Of a stretch of 64,000 nt of DNA, positions 8,217 through 15,659 are shown piece after piece. The stretch comes from a virus. The notes below the pieces were generated by a model. That model searched no databases and was not told the origin of the DNA. It worked only from the letters and a program-made list of their open reading frames with translations. Each line of letters starts with the position of its first letter. The stretch's first letter is position 1. The stretch covers positions 1-64,000 of the IMG/VR virus record IMGVR_UViG_3300032284_002783; one strand, written 5' to 3'. The position numbers and the translations under genes were made by a program.

Positions 8217-8748
8217 TCAATCTGATTTCCAAAACATATATGATTTAATTAAATCAAAAACTAAAATTTTTGAATCGCCGTTTATTCCAGATAGCTTTGA
8301 TACTTTCTGCCGCAGATTACAAAGTGGCAACACAACTAGAATTTTTCTATCTTTCAATGATACCATTTTACAAGGTATATTGTTCACAAGATTAATCACC
8401 AATGTGATCCCAGCATGGTATTCGCATTTGATTGTAGTTAAAAACGGATTAACTTTGCGTACGAGTCATTCAGTACAAGCATCGCTGTATGATTCTGCAA
8501 TCGATTATTATGAACAAGAGAATATTAACATGTTTTTCTATGTTCAACCCATAAGATATGAAAAGCTATTGAACAATCCGGTGAGACAATTATCATCAAA
8601 GTTACAAGGATATTCTAGCGTTATAGTAGATAGTATTCCCGCCGGGGTTTCAAATGACTCAATTCTTATAAAAACACTATTACAAGATAGAACACCTGTT
8701 GTAGATGTTAGAGTAATTATGAAAGTAAAGAAGGATCAAATAATATGA
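8200..8748 (+). CDS. GNAT-like protein 2, 182 aa
   Basis: The start M-L-R-L-A-D-Q-S-D-F-Q-N-I-Y-D-L-I has the typical GNAT N-terminus (strand, then D/E-D-x-x-x-I helix), and the core strands follow (I-F-L-S-F-N-D and I-L-F-T-R). The acetyl-CoA pyrophosphate loop is poorly conserved. It overlaps the oxygenase-like gene by 17 bases and desaturase 2 by 4, so all three are on one message. Could be an N-acyltransferase or a degenerate relative. Confidence 0.45.
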   Translation: MLRLADQSDFQNIYDLIKSKTKIFESPFIPDSFDTFCRRLQSGNTTRIFLSFNDTILQGILFTRLITNVIPAWYSHLIVVKNGLTLRTSHSVQASLYDSAIDYYEQENINMFFYVQPIRYEKLLNNPVRQLSSKLQGYSSVIVDSIPAGVSNDSILIKTLLQDRTPVVDVRVIMKVKKDQII

Positions 8749-9521
8749 TTAATCCGCATTTTATTAAACTTACAATACCTGTACATTGCTTATTATTATT
8801 GTCGTTTTTTATGATACATTGGACAGTGTGGAACATAATTGGAATTCTAATTTTATGGACATTGATTGGCGGGTTTGGTGTAGCTGTAGGGTATCATAGA
8901 TTATTTGGTCATAGAAGTTTTAACACGCATCCTGTAATAGCTAAGATATTAGCTTATTTGGGATTACTAAGCGGAGACGGTAGTTTAATTTTTTGGGTAG
9001 CTTTACATATTGGCATTCATCACAAATATGCTGACAAAGAACAGGACCTACACTCTCCTATAAAGGGTTTATGGAGTTCATTTATCGGATGGCAGAGTAA
9101 AATAAACCAAAACACCATAAGCTTATTACCAGCTAGGGCATTATTAAAAGACAAGTACTATGTGTTTTTACATGATTATTACTACGTTATTTTTTGGTTA
9201 ACGTTCATTATATTGGCAGGCATTAGTTGGCAATTTGCACTAGGAATTTTTATTCCTGCTTCAATACTAAGTCATCATCAAGATAACTTAGTTAATGTGG
9301 GTGGTCATCTACGTAAAGCTGGATATAGGAATTTTGACATAAACGATAATTCAACTAATAATTGGTTTACAGGTTTATTTGTATGGGGTCAAGGTTGGCA
9401 TAATAATCATCATGCTAGACCAAATGATTCAAATTTTGGCGGTCAACAATGGTGGGAATTTGACAGCGCACATAGATTATTAATTCCTCTGATAAGGAGT
9501 AAAAATGAAAGTAATACTTAA
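8745..9521 (+). CDS. Membrane fatty-acid desaturase 2, 258 aa
   Basis: Paralogue of the 5306 gene with histidine boxes H-R-L-F-G-H, H-I-G-I-H-H and H-N-N-H-H, the last in G-Q-G-W-H-N-N-H-H-A-R-P. The second box has one residue more than the usual H-x-x-H-H of this subfamily (W-V-A-L-H-I-G-I-H-H-K against W-V-A-V-H-R-E-H-H-R in desaturase 3), which may alter substrate or regiochemistry. Four hydrophobic helices are expected. The 4-base ATGA overlap with the upstream gene and 17-base overlap downstream place it in the middle of an operon. Confidence 0.88.
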   Translation: MINPHFIKLTIPVHCLLLLSFFMIHWTVWNIIGILILWTLIGGFGVAVGYHRLFGHRSFNTHPVIAKILAYLGLLSGDGSLIFWVALHIGIHHKYADKEQDLHSPIKGLWSSFIGWQSKINQNTISLLPARALLKDKYYVFLHDYYYVIFWLTFIILAGISWQFALGIFIPASILSHHQDNLVNVGGHLRKAGYRNFDINDNSTNNWFTGLFVWGQGWHNNHHARPNDSNFGGQQWWEFDSAHRLLIPLIRSKNESNT

Positions 9522-10881
9522 ACAAAATTGGAACTCAACAGTATCTGGGTCATATAAGATTTATACTATAGGTATTGATACAGAAAAAGTTCTTAGTAAT
9601 ATTACAAATCTACCGCAATGGGTTTCCACTGTAACATCACGCTTTGCAGTTATCGTACTTGATAATGATGAAATAACATTTGCTGCCGTAGATCATCTAT
9701 CAAATTATCCATTGTATTATTCTGATACATTTATCACTGATAATTGGTTTTATGTAGATTCAAATCGTTTGGAATTTACAGAGAATAAAGTTGTATCAAA
9801 GGAGACATGGCTGTTAGCTGGACAAAATTTATCAGCAGATACTTGCTTCAATGAAGTAAAAAGAATAATGCCAAATCATTATCTAAAACAGCAAAAACAA
9901 TATCAGTATAGATGGATGAATAGGTTGCCATATGCCAAAGATAATATACGAGATTTTATCGTAAACAAGTTTCTTGAATTGGAACAGACAGATAATACAT
10001 TAATGTTTAGCGGTGGCGTTGATAGTGTATTCTTAATGAATCTTGTTGTGAAGTATGGAACAAAAAATTGGCGTTTTATTCACATGCACAGCGACAGCGA
10101 TTTTCATAATGAAACTGCTGCGGTTGAATATTTTGAAAAATTTTATAATGTAAAGGTAGAAAAATACAACATCGATAACACTCATCTTTTAACCAGTTCA
10201 CAGATAGATAAAATTAATTACCTAGAAAAACAAACTAATTTTCCTAACTATTGGTATCATGACGAGTTGTATGGGAAATTCATTATGTTTGAAATGGCCT
10301 CGGTAAAAAATGAATTAATTTGGACGGGTGAAGTTGCAGATCAACTATTTGGCAATCCTAAAATCAATGCGTTAGTACCAACATGGCTACAAACTAAGAA
10401 CTCCGATGCAATTGCCGATCTTTGGATTGATACAACCAGATCATTAGTAAAGAGTTGGATCAGTGATGTAAACAAAAATCATGTGATCAAACAAAAGTTA
10501 AATGATCAAAGCGACGGCATATACTGGCAGACAGCATATGATAATATAAAGCGGGATCTAATTAGAATATTAGAAGAAGGGAATATTGAAGATATTGTTG
10601 TGCGTTTCACTAACTACAATTATTTGATTAAAGGACAGTTACGTGTTTGGCCATATTCTCAATTGCCAATGTACAATTTTTGTAACTTGTTTACACACTA
10701 TGAACTTGCTCCAATGGTGTTCAGTTTATCTTCAAACGAGCTGGCACCAAATTCTCTTTTTAAAGGATACCTATATAATTTGTTTCCCAATGATCTACCC
10801 ATTTATGCATGGGAACTTCCTAAAACGGGACCAACTCAAAAAATTAAAAGGCTTTATGATGAATTTATCAGTAAATTTTAA
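9505..10881 (+). CDS. Asparagine-synthetase-like ligase lacking the glutaminase Cys, 458 aa
   Basis: Two-domain layout of AsnB. Residues 1 to about 130 match the Ntn glutaminase fold (R-F-A-V-I-V-L-D, then A-V-D-H-L-S-N-Y-P-L-Y-Y-S, then I-M-P-N-H-Y-L). The C-terminal domain has the PP-loop F-S-G-G-V-D-S near residue 170 and G-E-V-A-D-Q-L-F-G. The protein starts M-K-V, without the catalytic Cys2, so it cannot release ammonia from glutamine. Cys-less AsnB relatives include beta-lactam and carbapenam synthetases, which form amide bonds from another amine. Here it lies between desaturase 2 and a second PP-loop enzyme, so an adenylating amide ligase is inferred. An RBS (AAGGAG) precedes the ATG. 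Confidence 0.75.
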   Translation: MKVILKQNWNSTVSGSYKIYTIGIDTEKVLSNITNLPQWVSTVTSRFAVIVLDNDEITFAAVDHLSNYPLYYSDTFITDNWFYVDSNRLEFTENKVVSKETWLLAGQNLSADTCFNEVKRIMPNHYLKQQKQYQYRWMNRLPYAKDNIRDFIVNKFLELEQTDNTLMFSGGVDSVFLMNLVVKYGTKNWRFIHMHSDSDFHNETAAVEYFEKFYNVKVEKYNIDNTHLLTSSQIDKINYLEKQTNFPNYWYHDELYGKFIMFEMASVKNELIWTGEVADQLFGNPKINALVPTWLQTKNSDAIADLWIDTTRSLVKSWISDVNKNHVIKQKLNDQSDGIYWQTAYDNIKRDLIRILEEGNIEDIVVRFTNYNYLIKGQLRVWPYSQLPMYNFCNLFTHYELAPMVFSLSSNELAPNSLFKGYLYNLFPNDLPIYAWELPKTGPTQKIKRLYDEFISKF

Positions 10882-11299
10882 ATCAATAAAATTCAATAAC
10901 ATAGTAATAGTTTCTAATAGAGCTGCATATGACTGGTATATGCAAAACTTTTTTCCATATTACAGCCAGGTATGGCTTTATTGTGTTGAACCAAATGTAA
11001 TAGATGACGAGTTGTCGTCAGAGTTGAAAAATCAAATTGAGAACAACGAATCTATAAATGTAATTATTTTTGGAATTCAAAACTATACCAAATTTAACAG
11101 AATTAGAACACAGAAAATATTAGTGATGGACAATATAATAATGAAATCAAAATTGTTGAATATGATTAATAGAAGTATAGTTGAAATTATTTCAGGATAC
11201 TGTCAACAATGGTTTAATATAGACAGAATTCCAAATAAAGAAATTTGGACAAATAGCTCATTGTCTAAAAAAGGCGATATATATACGTTGTTAGGATAA
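10856..11299 (+). CDS. Unknown Rossmann-like protein, 147 aa
   Basis: The frame is open further upstream, but the ATG pair at 10856/10859 has an AAAGG 5-8 bases before it and only a 26-base overlap with the ligase. The N-terminus N-N-I-V-I-V-S-N-R-A-A and two further beta strands (V-W-L-Y-C-V and N-V-I-I-F-G-I) suggest an alpha/beta sandwich. No catalytic motif recognised. It is always-in-operon with the flanking ligase and PP-loop genes, so a partner or carrier role is possible. Confidence 0.6.
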   Translation: MMNLSVNFKSIKFNNIVIVSNRAAYDWYMQNFFPYYSQVWLYCVEPNVIDDELSSELKNQIENNESINVIIFGIQNYTKFNRIRTQKILVMDNIIMKSKLLNMINRSIVEIISGYCQQWFNIDRIPNKEIWTNSSLSKKGDIYTLLG

Positions 11300-11304
11300 A
11301 CAAT

Positions 11305-12159
11305 ATGACAGCATGTACATGGACTTTTGGAGAACATGGATTTTATTTTAAACCACTAACAAGATTTCCAGAGATATGGAAACAAGAAGTTTATAATACG
11401 GCCAAACTTATTAGAAATAACACAGATAGAAAAATCTTTGTTTGCATGAGCGGCGGCATTGATAGCGAGATAGTTGCCAGATCTTTTTATGATCAAGATA
11501 TTGATTTTTCAGCTGTAATTTTAGAATATGATAATGAACTTAATACGCATGATATATCTTATGCTAAGAATTTTTGTCAGCAAAGGAACATAAAAACTCA
11601 TATCATAAAAATAAATTTGATAAACTTTATTGAATTAGACATCCCTAATTATATCAAATCTGGATATTATGCAACAAATATTTTTAGATTTATTCAACGT
11701 CGATTAATTGAGGAAGTTGAATTGTTAAATGGATGTGCAGTTTTAGGCGGCGGCGAACAAATATTTGTTGGACATAATAATGAAGTATGTTTAACCAAGT
11801 CACTTGATGCATGGTCCTCCGTTCAATTTGCACAAGAGCTACATACTAATCATTGCGTTGAATTTTTTATGCATAATCCGGAGATACAGTATGCATGGAT
11901 GTGCGAACCAATTATAGAGATAATGACCGCTAATTCAGAATATTATCCTGTTGATTTAAAGATGAGTATAGAGAAAATAATCATTTATCATAGATACTGG
12001 AATGAGATGATTCATAGAAAGAAATATTCAGGCTATGAGAAAATACAATCGTTTAGAGAACAAGTTGAAAAAAAATTGAAAACACAGTTTACAAATTTGA
12101 TCCAATATCACATTCCAATATCTAAAATTAAAAACGATCTTTTGAAAAATCTTAATTAA
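11305..12159 (+). CDS. PP-loop ATP pyrophosphatase / adenylating enzyme 2, 284 aa
   Basis: M-S-G-G-I-D-S-E is the PP-loop, near residue 52. Later N-T-H-D-I-S-Y-A-K-N-F-C-Q-Q-R-N and K-Y-S-G-Y-E-K-I closely parallel the enzyme at 6673-7557 (N-Q-H-D, C-K-K-R-N, K-Y-T-G-Y-E-Q-I), so the two are paralogues with about the same length. The reaction is expected to be ATP-dependent adenylation of a carboxyl or carbonyl group. It follows the unknown gene by 5 bases and closes this operon against a convergent minus-strand gene. Confidence 0.75.
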   Translation: MTACTWTFGEHGFYFKPLTRFPEIWKQEVYNTAKLIRNNTDRKIFVCMSGGIDSEIVARSFYDQDIDFSAVILEYDNELNTHDISYAKNFCQQRNIKTHIIKINLINFIELDIPNYIKSGYYATNIFRFIQRRLIEEVELLNGCAVLGGGEQIFVGHNNEVCLTKSLDAWSSVQFAQELHTNHCVEFFMHNPEIQYAWMCEPIIEIMTANSEYYPVDLKMSIEKIIIYHRYWNEMIHRKKYSGYEKIQSFREQVEKKLKTQFTNLIQYHIPISKIKNDLLKNLN

Positions 12160-12533
12160 AGAAGAGTTATGTTTGAGCCGTTTAATTCGTTAGGATCAAA
12201 TTGGTTAGATTTCCATGTAACCGTCCAACCGTTTGCTCTGAATTTATCAAAAATAGTAGCATCGTTATCGGCATAGAATGTATCGCCGGCTTGTTTGTCG
12301 CTCCACACCCGATGAAAAGACACTGTTTGTTCATCGGGTCGAGTAATAAATGAAACAACTGTTAAGCTGCTTGCTCCGTCAACTCTCTGAGCATAATCAG
12401 TTCCAGCTGTTGCAATATCTTGCATAGCCTTAATTTCTTTTCTAAAATCAGCTAAACCAGCCGGTGTCAAGGGCGTAGATAACCCTTCTTTTGAATAAGA
12501 AATAATGTATTCTTGTAAATTAGCAGTTGTCAT
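12156..12533 (-). CDS. Phage hypothetical protein, 125 aa
   Basis: Soluble protein without a recognised domain; it has a helical N-terminus and a strand-rich second half (F-H-R-V-W-S-D-K and W-T-V-T-W-K-S-N). A GGAG element lies 7 bases upstream and late-type TATAAATA is 54 bases upstream, so it is probably a late gene inserted in the enzyme cluster in the opposite direction. It overlaps the PP-loop gene by 4 bases at their 3' ends. Function unknown. Confidence 0.6.
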   Translation of the reverse strand: MTTANLQEYIISYSKEGLSTPLTPAGLADFRKEIKAMQDIATAGTDYAQRVDGASSLTVVSFITRPDEQTVSFHRVWSDKQAGDTFYADNDATIFDKFRANGWTVTWKSNQFDPNELNGSNITLL

Positions 12534-12558
12534 TTAAATCTCCGTAGGATGGTATATT

Positions 12559-12587
12559 TTGATATATTTATTAAGTCGTAATATAAT
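12559..12587 (+). promoter_or_regulatory. Sigma70-like promoter, leaderless type
   Basis: TTGATA, 17 bases, TATAAT, with exactly 6 bases between the -10 box and the ATG at 12594. The start is therefore predicted at the 5' end of the mRNA. Confidence 0.65.
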
Positions 12588-12594
12588 ATTTATA
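12587..12594 (-). promoter_or_regulatory. T4-type late promoter box
   Basis: TATAAATA on the minus strand, 54 bases from the start of the gene at 12533. It overlaps the opposing leaderless promoter of the cupin gene, so the two could exclude each other. Confidence 0.45.
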
Positions 12595-13229
12595 TGTTTA
12601 TTTTTGATCTCAATAAAAAAGACGATGCATTTAAGTGCCAATTCTTATTCAAAGAAACAGAGTTTACAATTCATAGCTTATCCTATGATCCCAGTCCAAT
12701 TAAGCAATCTTGCTATGTAATTGGATATGTTGAGAGCTTACATGCACATGGTTGCGTACTGGAGCACAAAAATGTTGCAGGATCCTTTGTAGATGTAGAA
12801 GCTATTTCAGGTACAGGATTCTATATTACCAGCAGAAGTGATTGCGAATTTACAAGGTTTGCTGAGCCAAATATTCATGCAGAAGGAGCACTAAAATATA
12901 TAGATGGCTGTAGTAATACTGAGCTAATATCTCCGGTTAAAGTTGGTTTACCGACTGTAAACTACTTACATGTTCCTAGCAATACCACCCAAACATCTCA
13001 TATACACAAAAGCGCCAGAGTTGGTTGGATAGCCAAAGGTAATGGCTATGCCGTAACTGACACAGATAGGCACGTTTTATCAGAAAATATTATGTTTTTC
13101 CTTCCGGCATATGAAAATCATTATTTTGAAACCAAGCAGGATTCATTGTCTATAATTGTTTTTCATCCCGATTCTGACATTGGCCCGACCGACGAAAACA
13201 ATAATATGAAGGTAAGAACTCACATATAA
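12594..13229 (+). CDS. Cupin-domain protein, 211 aa
   Basis: The second half shows a cupin: T-S-H-I-H-K-S-A-R-V-G-W-I-A-K-G-N-G (motif 1 with H-x-H) and later F-L-P-A-Y-E-N-H-Y-F-E (motif 2). The N-terminal half is also strand-rich and may be a second, degenerate barrel. Cupins bind a metal and act as oxygenases, isomerases or ligand sensors. It starts the second half of the desaturase cluster and is followed by desaturase 3 after 8 bases. Substrate unknown. Confidence 0.65.
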   Translation: MFIFDLNKKDDAFKCQFLFKETEFTIHSLSYDPSPIKQSCYVIGYVESLHAHGCVLEHKNVAGSFVDVEAISGTGFYITSRSDCEFTRFAEPNIHAEGALKYIDGCSNTELISPVKVGLPTVNYLHVPSNTTQTSHIHKSARVGWIAKGNGYAVTDTDRHVLSENIMFFLPAYENHYFETKQDSLSIIVFHPDSDIGPTDENNNMKVRTHI

Positions 13230-13237
13230 ATAATTTT

Positions 13238-14002
13238 ATGTCTATAAAATCACTTGTTCGATCAAATACAATTTATTTGCCCTGGTTACAAATAATTCTC
13301 TCTGCGTTGGCTATTATTGGGGTATGCGTTTTTCCATCAGTTGGAATGTTCTGCATAAGTTTGGTCTTGTATGCCTTAATTGGTTGTTTCGGCATAAGCA
13401 TAGGCTATCATAGATACCTTAGTCACAAATCCTTTACATTTAAGAAATCATGGCTACAATGGCCTTGTATCTTTTTAGGATGCTTAGCTGGCACCGGTAG
13501 TCCTATAGGGTGGGTAGCAGTACACAGAGAGCATCACAGACATAGTGATCGTACCGGAGATCCGCATAGTCCTCATACAATAGGATATAAGAGTCTTCTA
13601 GCAAATTATCAGTATGAATGGAATAAATGGCCAATTAGAGATTTGATTAGCAATCCAACTCATAGATTTATACACGATTACTATTTTATTTTATTAGCAG
13701 TCTGGATAATAGCATGGGCTATTATTGGACTGCCGTTTTTGATATATGTTGTAATTTTACCGATGGTGTTGGCTATTTGGGCAAGTACTATTTCAAATTA
13801 CATCAATCATAAATTTGGTTATAAAAATTACAAAACTATCGACGAAAGTAGAAACTGCTGGTACACAGCATTATTAACTTTTGGCGAGGGCTGGCATAAC
13901 AACCATCATGCTAGACCAAAGAGTTACAGATTTGGTCAAAATTGGTGGGAACTTGATCTTGGTGCTTTTTTAATAGAAAGATTTTTTGCCCGTGATCTTT
14001 AA
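13238..14002 (+). CDS. Membrane fatty-acid desaturase 3, 254 aa
   Basis: Third paralogue, with boxes H-R-Y-L-S-H, H-R-E-H-H and H-N-N-H-H (W-H-N-N-H-H-A-R-P-K). W-V-A-V-H-R-E-H-H-R-H-S-D is typical of stearoyl-CoA-type bacterial desaturases. Hydrophobic segments flank the boxes as expected for a four-helix membrane enzyme. It is followed with overlap by an aspartyl-hydroxylase-like gene, so desaturation and hydroxylation are probably linked. Confidence 0.9.
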   Translation: MSIKSLVRSNTIYLPWLQIILSALAIIGVCVFPSVGMFCISLVLYALIGCFGISIGYHRYLSHKSFTFKKSWLQWPCIFLGCLAGTGSPIGWVAVHREHHRHSDRTGDPHSPHTIGYKSLLANYQYEWNKWPIRDLISNPTHRFIHDYYFILLAVWIIAWAIIGLPFLIYVVILPMVLAIWASTISNYINHKFGYKNYKTIDESRNCWYTALLTFGEGWHNNHHARPKSYRFGQNWWELDLGAFLIERFFARDL

Positions 14003-14501
14003 AACCAACCTTCAAATTGATTTGCCAAGACTGGTTAAAGATTTATCTCGCTATATTGATGTCTTCGACCAATTTAATCAATTATCTATTGTATATGATG
14101 AAAATAGATTGGTAGAAAATATCGAACCACATTATGTTGCTATCGGCAAAAGTCCACCAGACATTGATCAATGGAATCTTAACAAAATTTGTCCTTTATT
14201 TGCAAATAGTTATTTTGCGGAAATATTTGATCTAGTTCCATATAAGAAGCAACGTGCTAGAATAATGAGAATGGCACCTCGTAGCACATACAGTATGCAT
14301 GTTGATTCATATAAACGTTTGCATTGGGCTTTAATAACAGATCCTAGCTGTCATTTAACTTTTCAAAATAATGAACAATTTTTTGGTTGGCATATTCCGG
14401 CCAACGGTTTTGCATATCTTGTTGATACCAGAAAGATGCACTCTGCAGTAAATCCCTGGGATCAATATAGATATCATTTTGTTATTGATATAAAGGATTA
14501 A
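13986..14501 (+). CDS. Aspartyl/asparaginyl beta-hydroxylase-like oxygenase, 171 aa
   Basis: M-H-V-D-S gives the H-x-D pair and K-M-H-S-A-V-N the distal His. The pattern (H-x-D, L-H-W-A-L-I-T-D, then V-D-T-R-K-M-H-S-A-V-N and R-Y-H-F-V-I-D-I) is that of the Asp/Asn beta-hydroxylase (2OG, Fe(II)) fold. It overlaps desaturase 3 by 17 bases. The start is uncertain: TTG at 13986 has GAAAG close upstream, and GTG at 13992 is the alternative. Hydroxylation of an amino-acid or acyl moiety is inferred. Confidence 0.7.
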   Translation: MPVIFKTNLQIDLPRLVKDLSRYIDVFDQFNQLSIVYDENRLVENIEPHYVAIGKSPPDIDQWNLNKICPLFANSYFAEIFDLVPYKKQRARIMRMAPRSTYSMHVDSYKRLHWALITDPSCHLTFQNNEQFFGWHIPANGFAYLVDTRKMHSAVNPWDQYRYHFVIDIKD

Positions 14502-14503
14502 AC

Positions 14504-14650
14504 ATGAAACTACTAGTATTTCTTATATTATTGGCAATTTTGTTTGTTCTGTTTCCAGCTAAAGTTTTAGCAGCTATAATTTTAATTAGTTCTGGATTTT
14601 TATCGCTGGCTATTTTGGTATTTGTGCTAATTGCTTGTCTTCTTGGATAA
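14504..14650 (+). CDS. Small two-helix membrane protein, 48 aa
   Basis: M-K-L-L-V-F-L-I-L-L-A-I-L-F-V-L-F-P then a short polar turn and a second hydrophobic stretch ending C-L-L-G. An AAGGA lies 6 bases before the ATG, inside the end of the previous gene. Probably the last gene of the desaturase operon. Function unknown; it could be a membrane partner of the desaturase or a holin-like peptide. Confidence 0.6.
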   Translation: MKLLVFLILLAILFVLFPAKVLAAIILISSGFLSLAILVFVLIACLLG

Positions 14651-14660
14651 TAAAAAAAAT

Positions 14661-14881
14661 GTGCATGTGGTGATTTTGCATCTTCGGTTCAGTTGCGAAC
14701 GATAGACATCAAACAGCTTGCCATGCTTACTTCTATCTGGCCATTATTTCAGACCTGCGCTTTTTCCCAATCACCTCAGGGAAGAACCATAAGACATGAG
14801 CTAGACTCTATACATGCTGTGTGTATGGTTTTCCAATGCTCATCCGGCTTCTTCCTTACCGCGCTGGATTTTAACATGCAC
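14661..14881. ncRNA. Structured RNA candidate, about 220 nt
   Basis: No gene can be supported between 14651 and 15064. The first and last 8 bases pair perfectly (GTGCATGT with ACATGCAC), and an internal stem pairs GGAA-g-AACCATA near 14776 with TATGGTTTTCC near 14824. It is visibly richer in G and C than its surroundings. The strand is not certain: on the plus strand it would follow the 48-aa gene. I do not recognise a class; group I intron core sequences are not seen. Confidence 0.5.
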
Positions 14882-15009
14882 TATGATTTCAGCGTCTATG
14901 TTCACAGCAACATGTCAACTTACGTCATGCTTTATACTAGCAAATGTTAACTGATCAGTCTAGCGGATTTGTTTGAAATAATTATGTCAAAATATTAATA
15001 AATAATAAT

Positions 15010-15039
15010 GCAGTTCGCGGAATTGGCGTTCCCAACTGC
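15010..15039 (+). promoter_or_regulatory. 5' leader hairpin before homing endonuclease
   Basis: GCAGTT pairs with AACTGC, with an inner GGAA/TTCC, 26 bases before the endonuclease ATG. AGGAG follows 10 bases after the hairpin. Leader hairpins that limit early translation are known for phage homing endonucleases; that role is inferred here. Confidence 0.5.
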
Positions 15040-15064
15040 TCTATAACTCAGGAGAATTACAGCA

Positions 15065-15625
15065 ATGTCTAATATTTATTATGTATATGCATATATAAGA
15101 ACTAAAAACTCAGCAACTGCTAACGCAGGTACACCATATTATATTGGTAAAGGTAAAAATCGTCGTGCATGGGAAAAGCATATAGTACCACGGCCAATAG
15201 ACAAAAATTATATAGTTATTGTGGAATCAAATTTAACTGAAGTTGGCGCACTTGCATTAGAGCGCAGATTAATAAAATGGTATGGCGGGAAAGATTTAGA
15301 AACAGGTATATTACTTAATAGGACAGATGGCGGCGATGGCGGATCTAATATTGTTTATGAAAGGACATTAGAGCATAAACAGAATCTGTCAAATGCATTG
15401 AAAGGCAAACCAAAATCTAATGAAATGAAAAAGAAATTGTCCATTACAAACACAGGACGAAAACTATCAGAATCTACGAGGAAGAAAATATCAGAGAATA
15501 ACAAAAACAGGGTATTATCTGACGAAGTATTAGCTAAGCTTAAAATGCCAAGATCTGATGATATAAAAAGAAAAATATCAGAGTCGGTTAAAAACTCTTA
15601 TCGTTTAAGAAGATTAAAACACTGA
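15065..15625 (+). CDS. GIY-YIG homing endonuclease with NUMOD-type repeats, 186 aa
   Basis: The N-terminal GIY-YIG nuclease domain reads Y-Y-V-Y-A-Y-I-R, then [13 protein letters not shown], with the catalytic Glu in [11 protein letters not shown]. The C-terminal third contains NUMOD3-type DNA-binding repeats (L-S-N-A-L-K-G-K-P and further K-K-L/K-K-I-S units). Free-standing enzymes of this type (Seg-like) spread into intergenic positions of phage genomes. It sits between two structured RNAs and is on the opposite strand to the giant RNA. Confidence 0.85.
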   Translation: MSNIYYVYAYIRTKNSATANAGTPYYIGKGKNRRAWEKHIVPRPIDKNYIVIVESNLTEVGALALERRLIKWYGGKDLETGILLNRTDGGDGGSNIVYERTLEHKQNLSNALKGKPKSNEMKKKLSITNTGRKLSESTRKKISENNKNRVLSDEVLAKLKMPRSDDIKRKISESVKNSYRLRRLKH

Positions 15626-15659
15626 GATTACATGTTTTACATTAGTACCTTGAGGATTA

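Noticed and set aside
10643-10856. Upstream start for the 147-aa gene
   Set aside because: It would overlap most of the 3' end of the ligase; the ATG pair at 10856/10859 has AAAGG.
14693-14950. Open frame of 85 codons on the plus strand
   Set aside because: No ribosome-binding site and it lies mainly over the structured-RNA candidate; residues look random.
14651-15064. Group I intron hosting the GIY-YIG gene
   Set aside because: No P/Q/R/S core sequences and no split gene around it; a free-standing endonuclease is the simpler reading.
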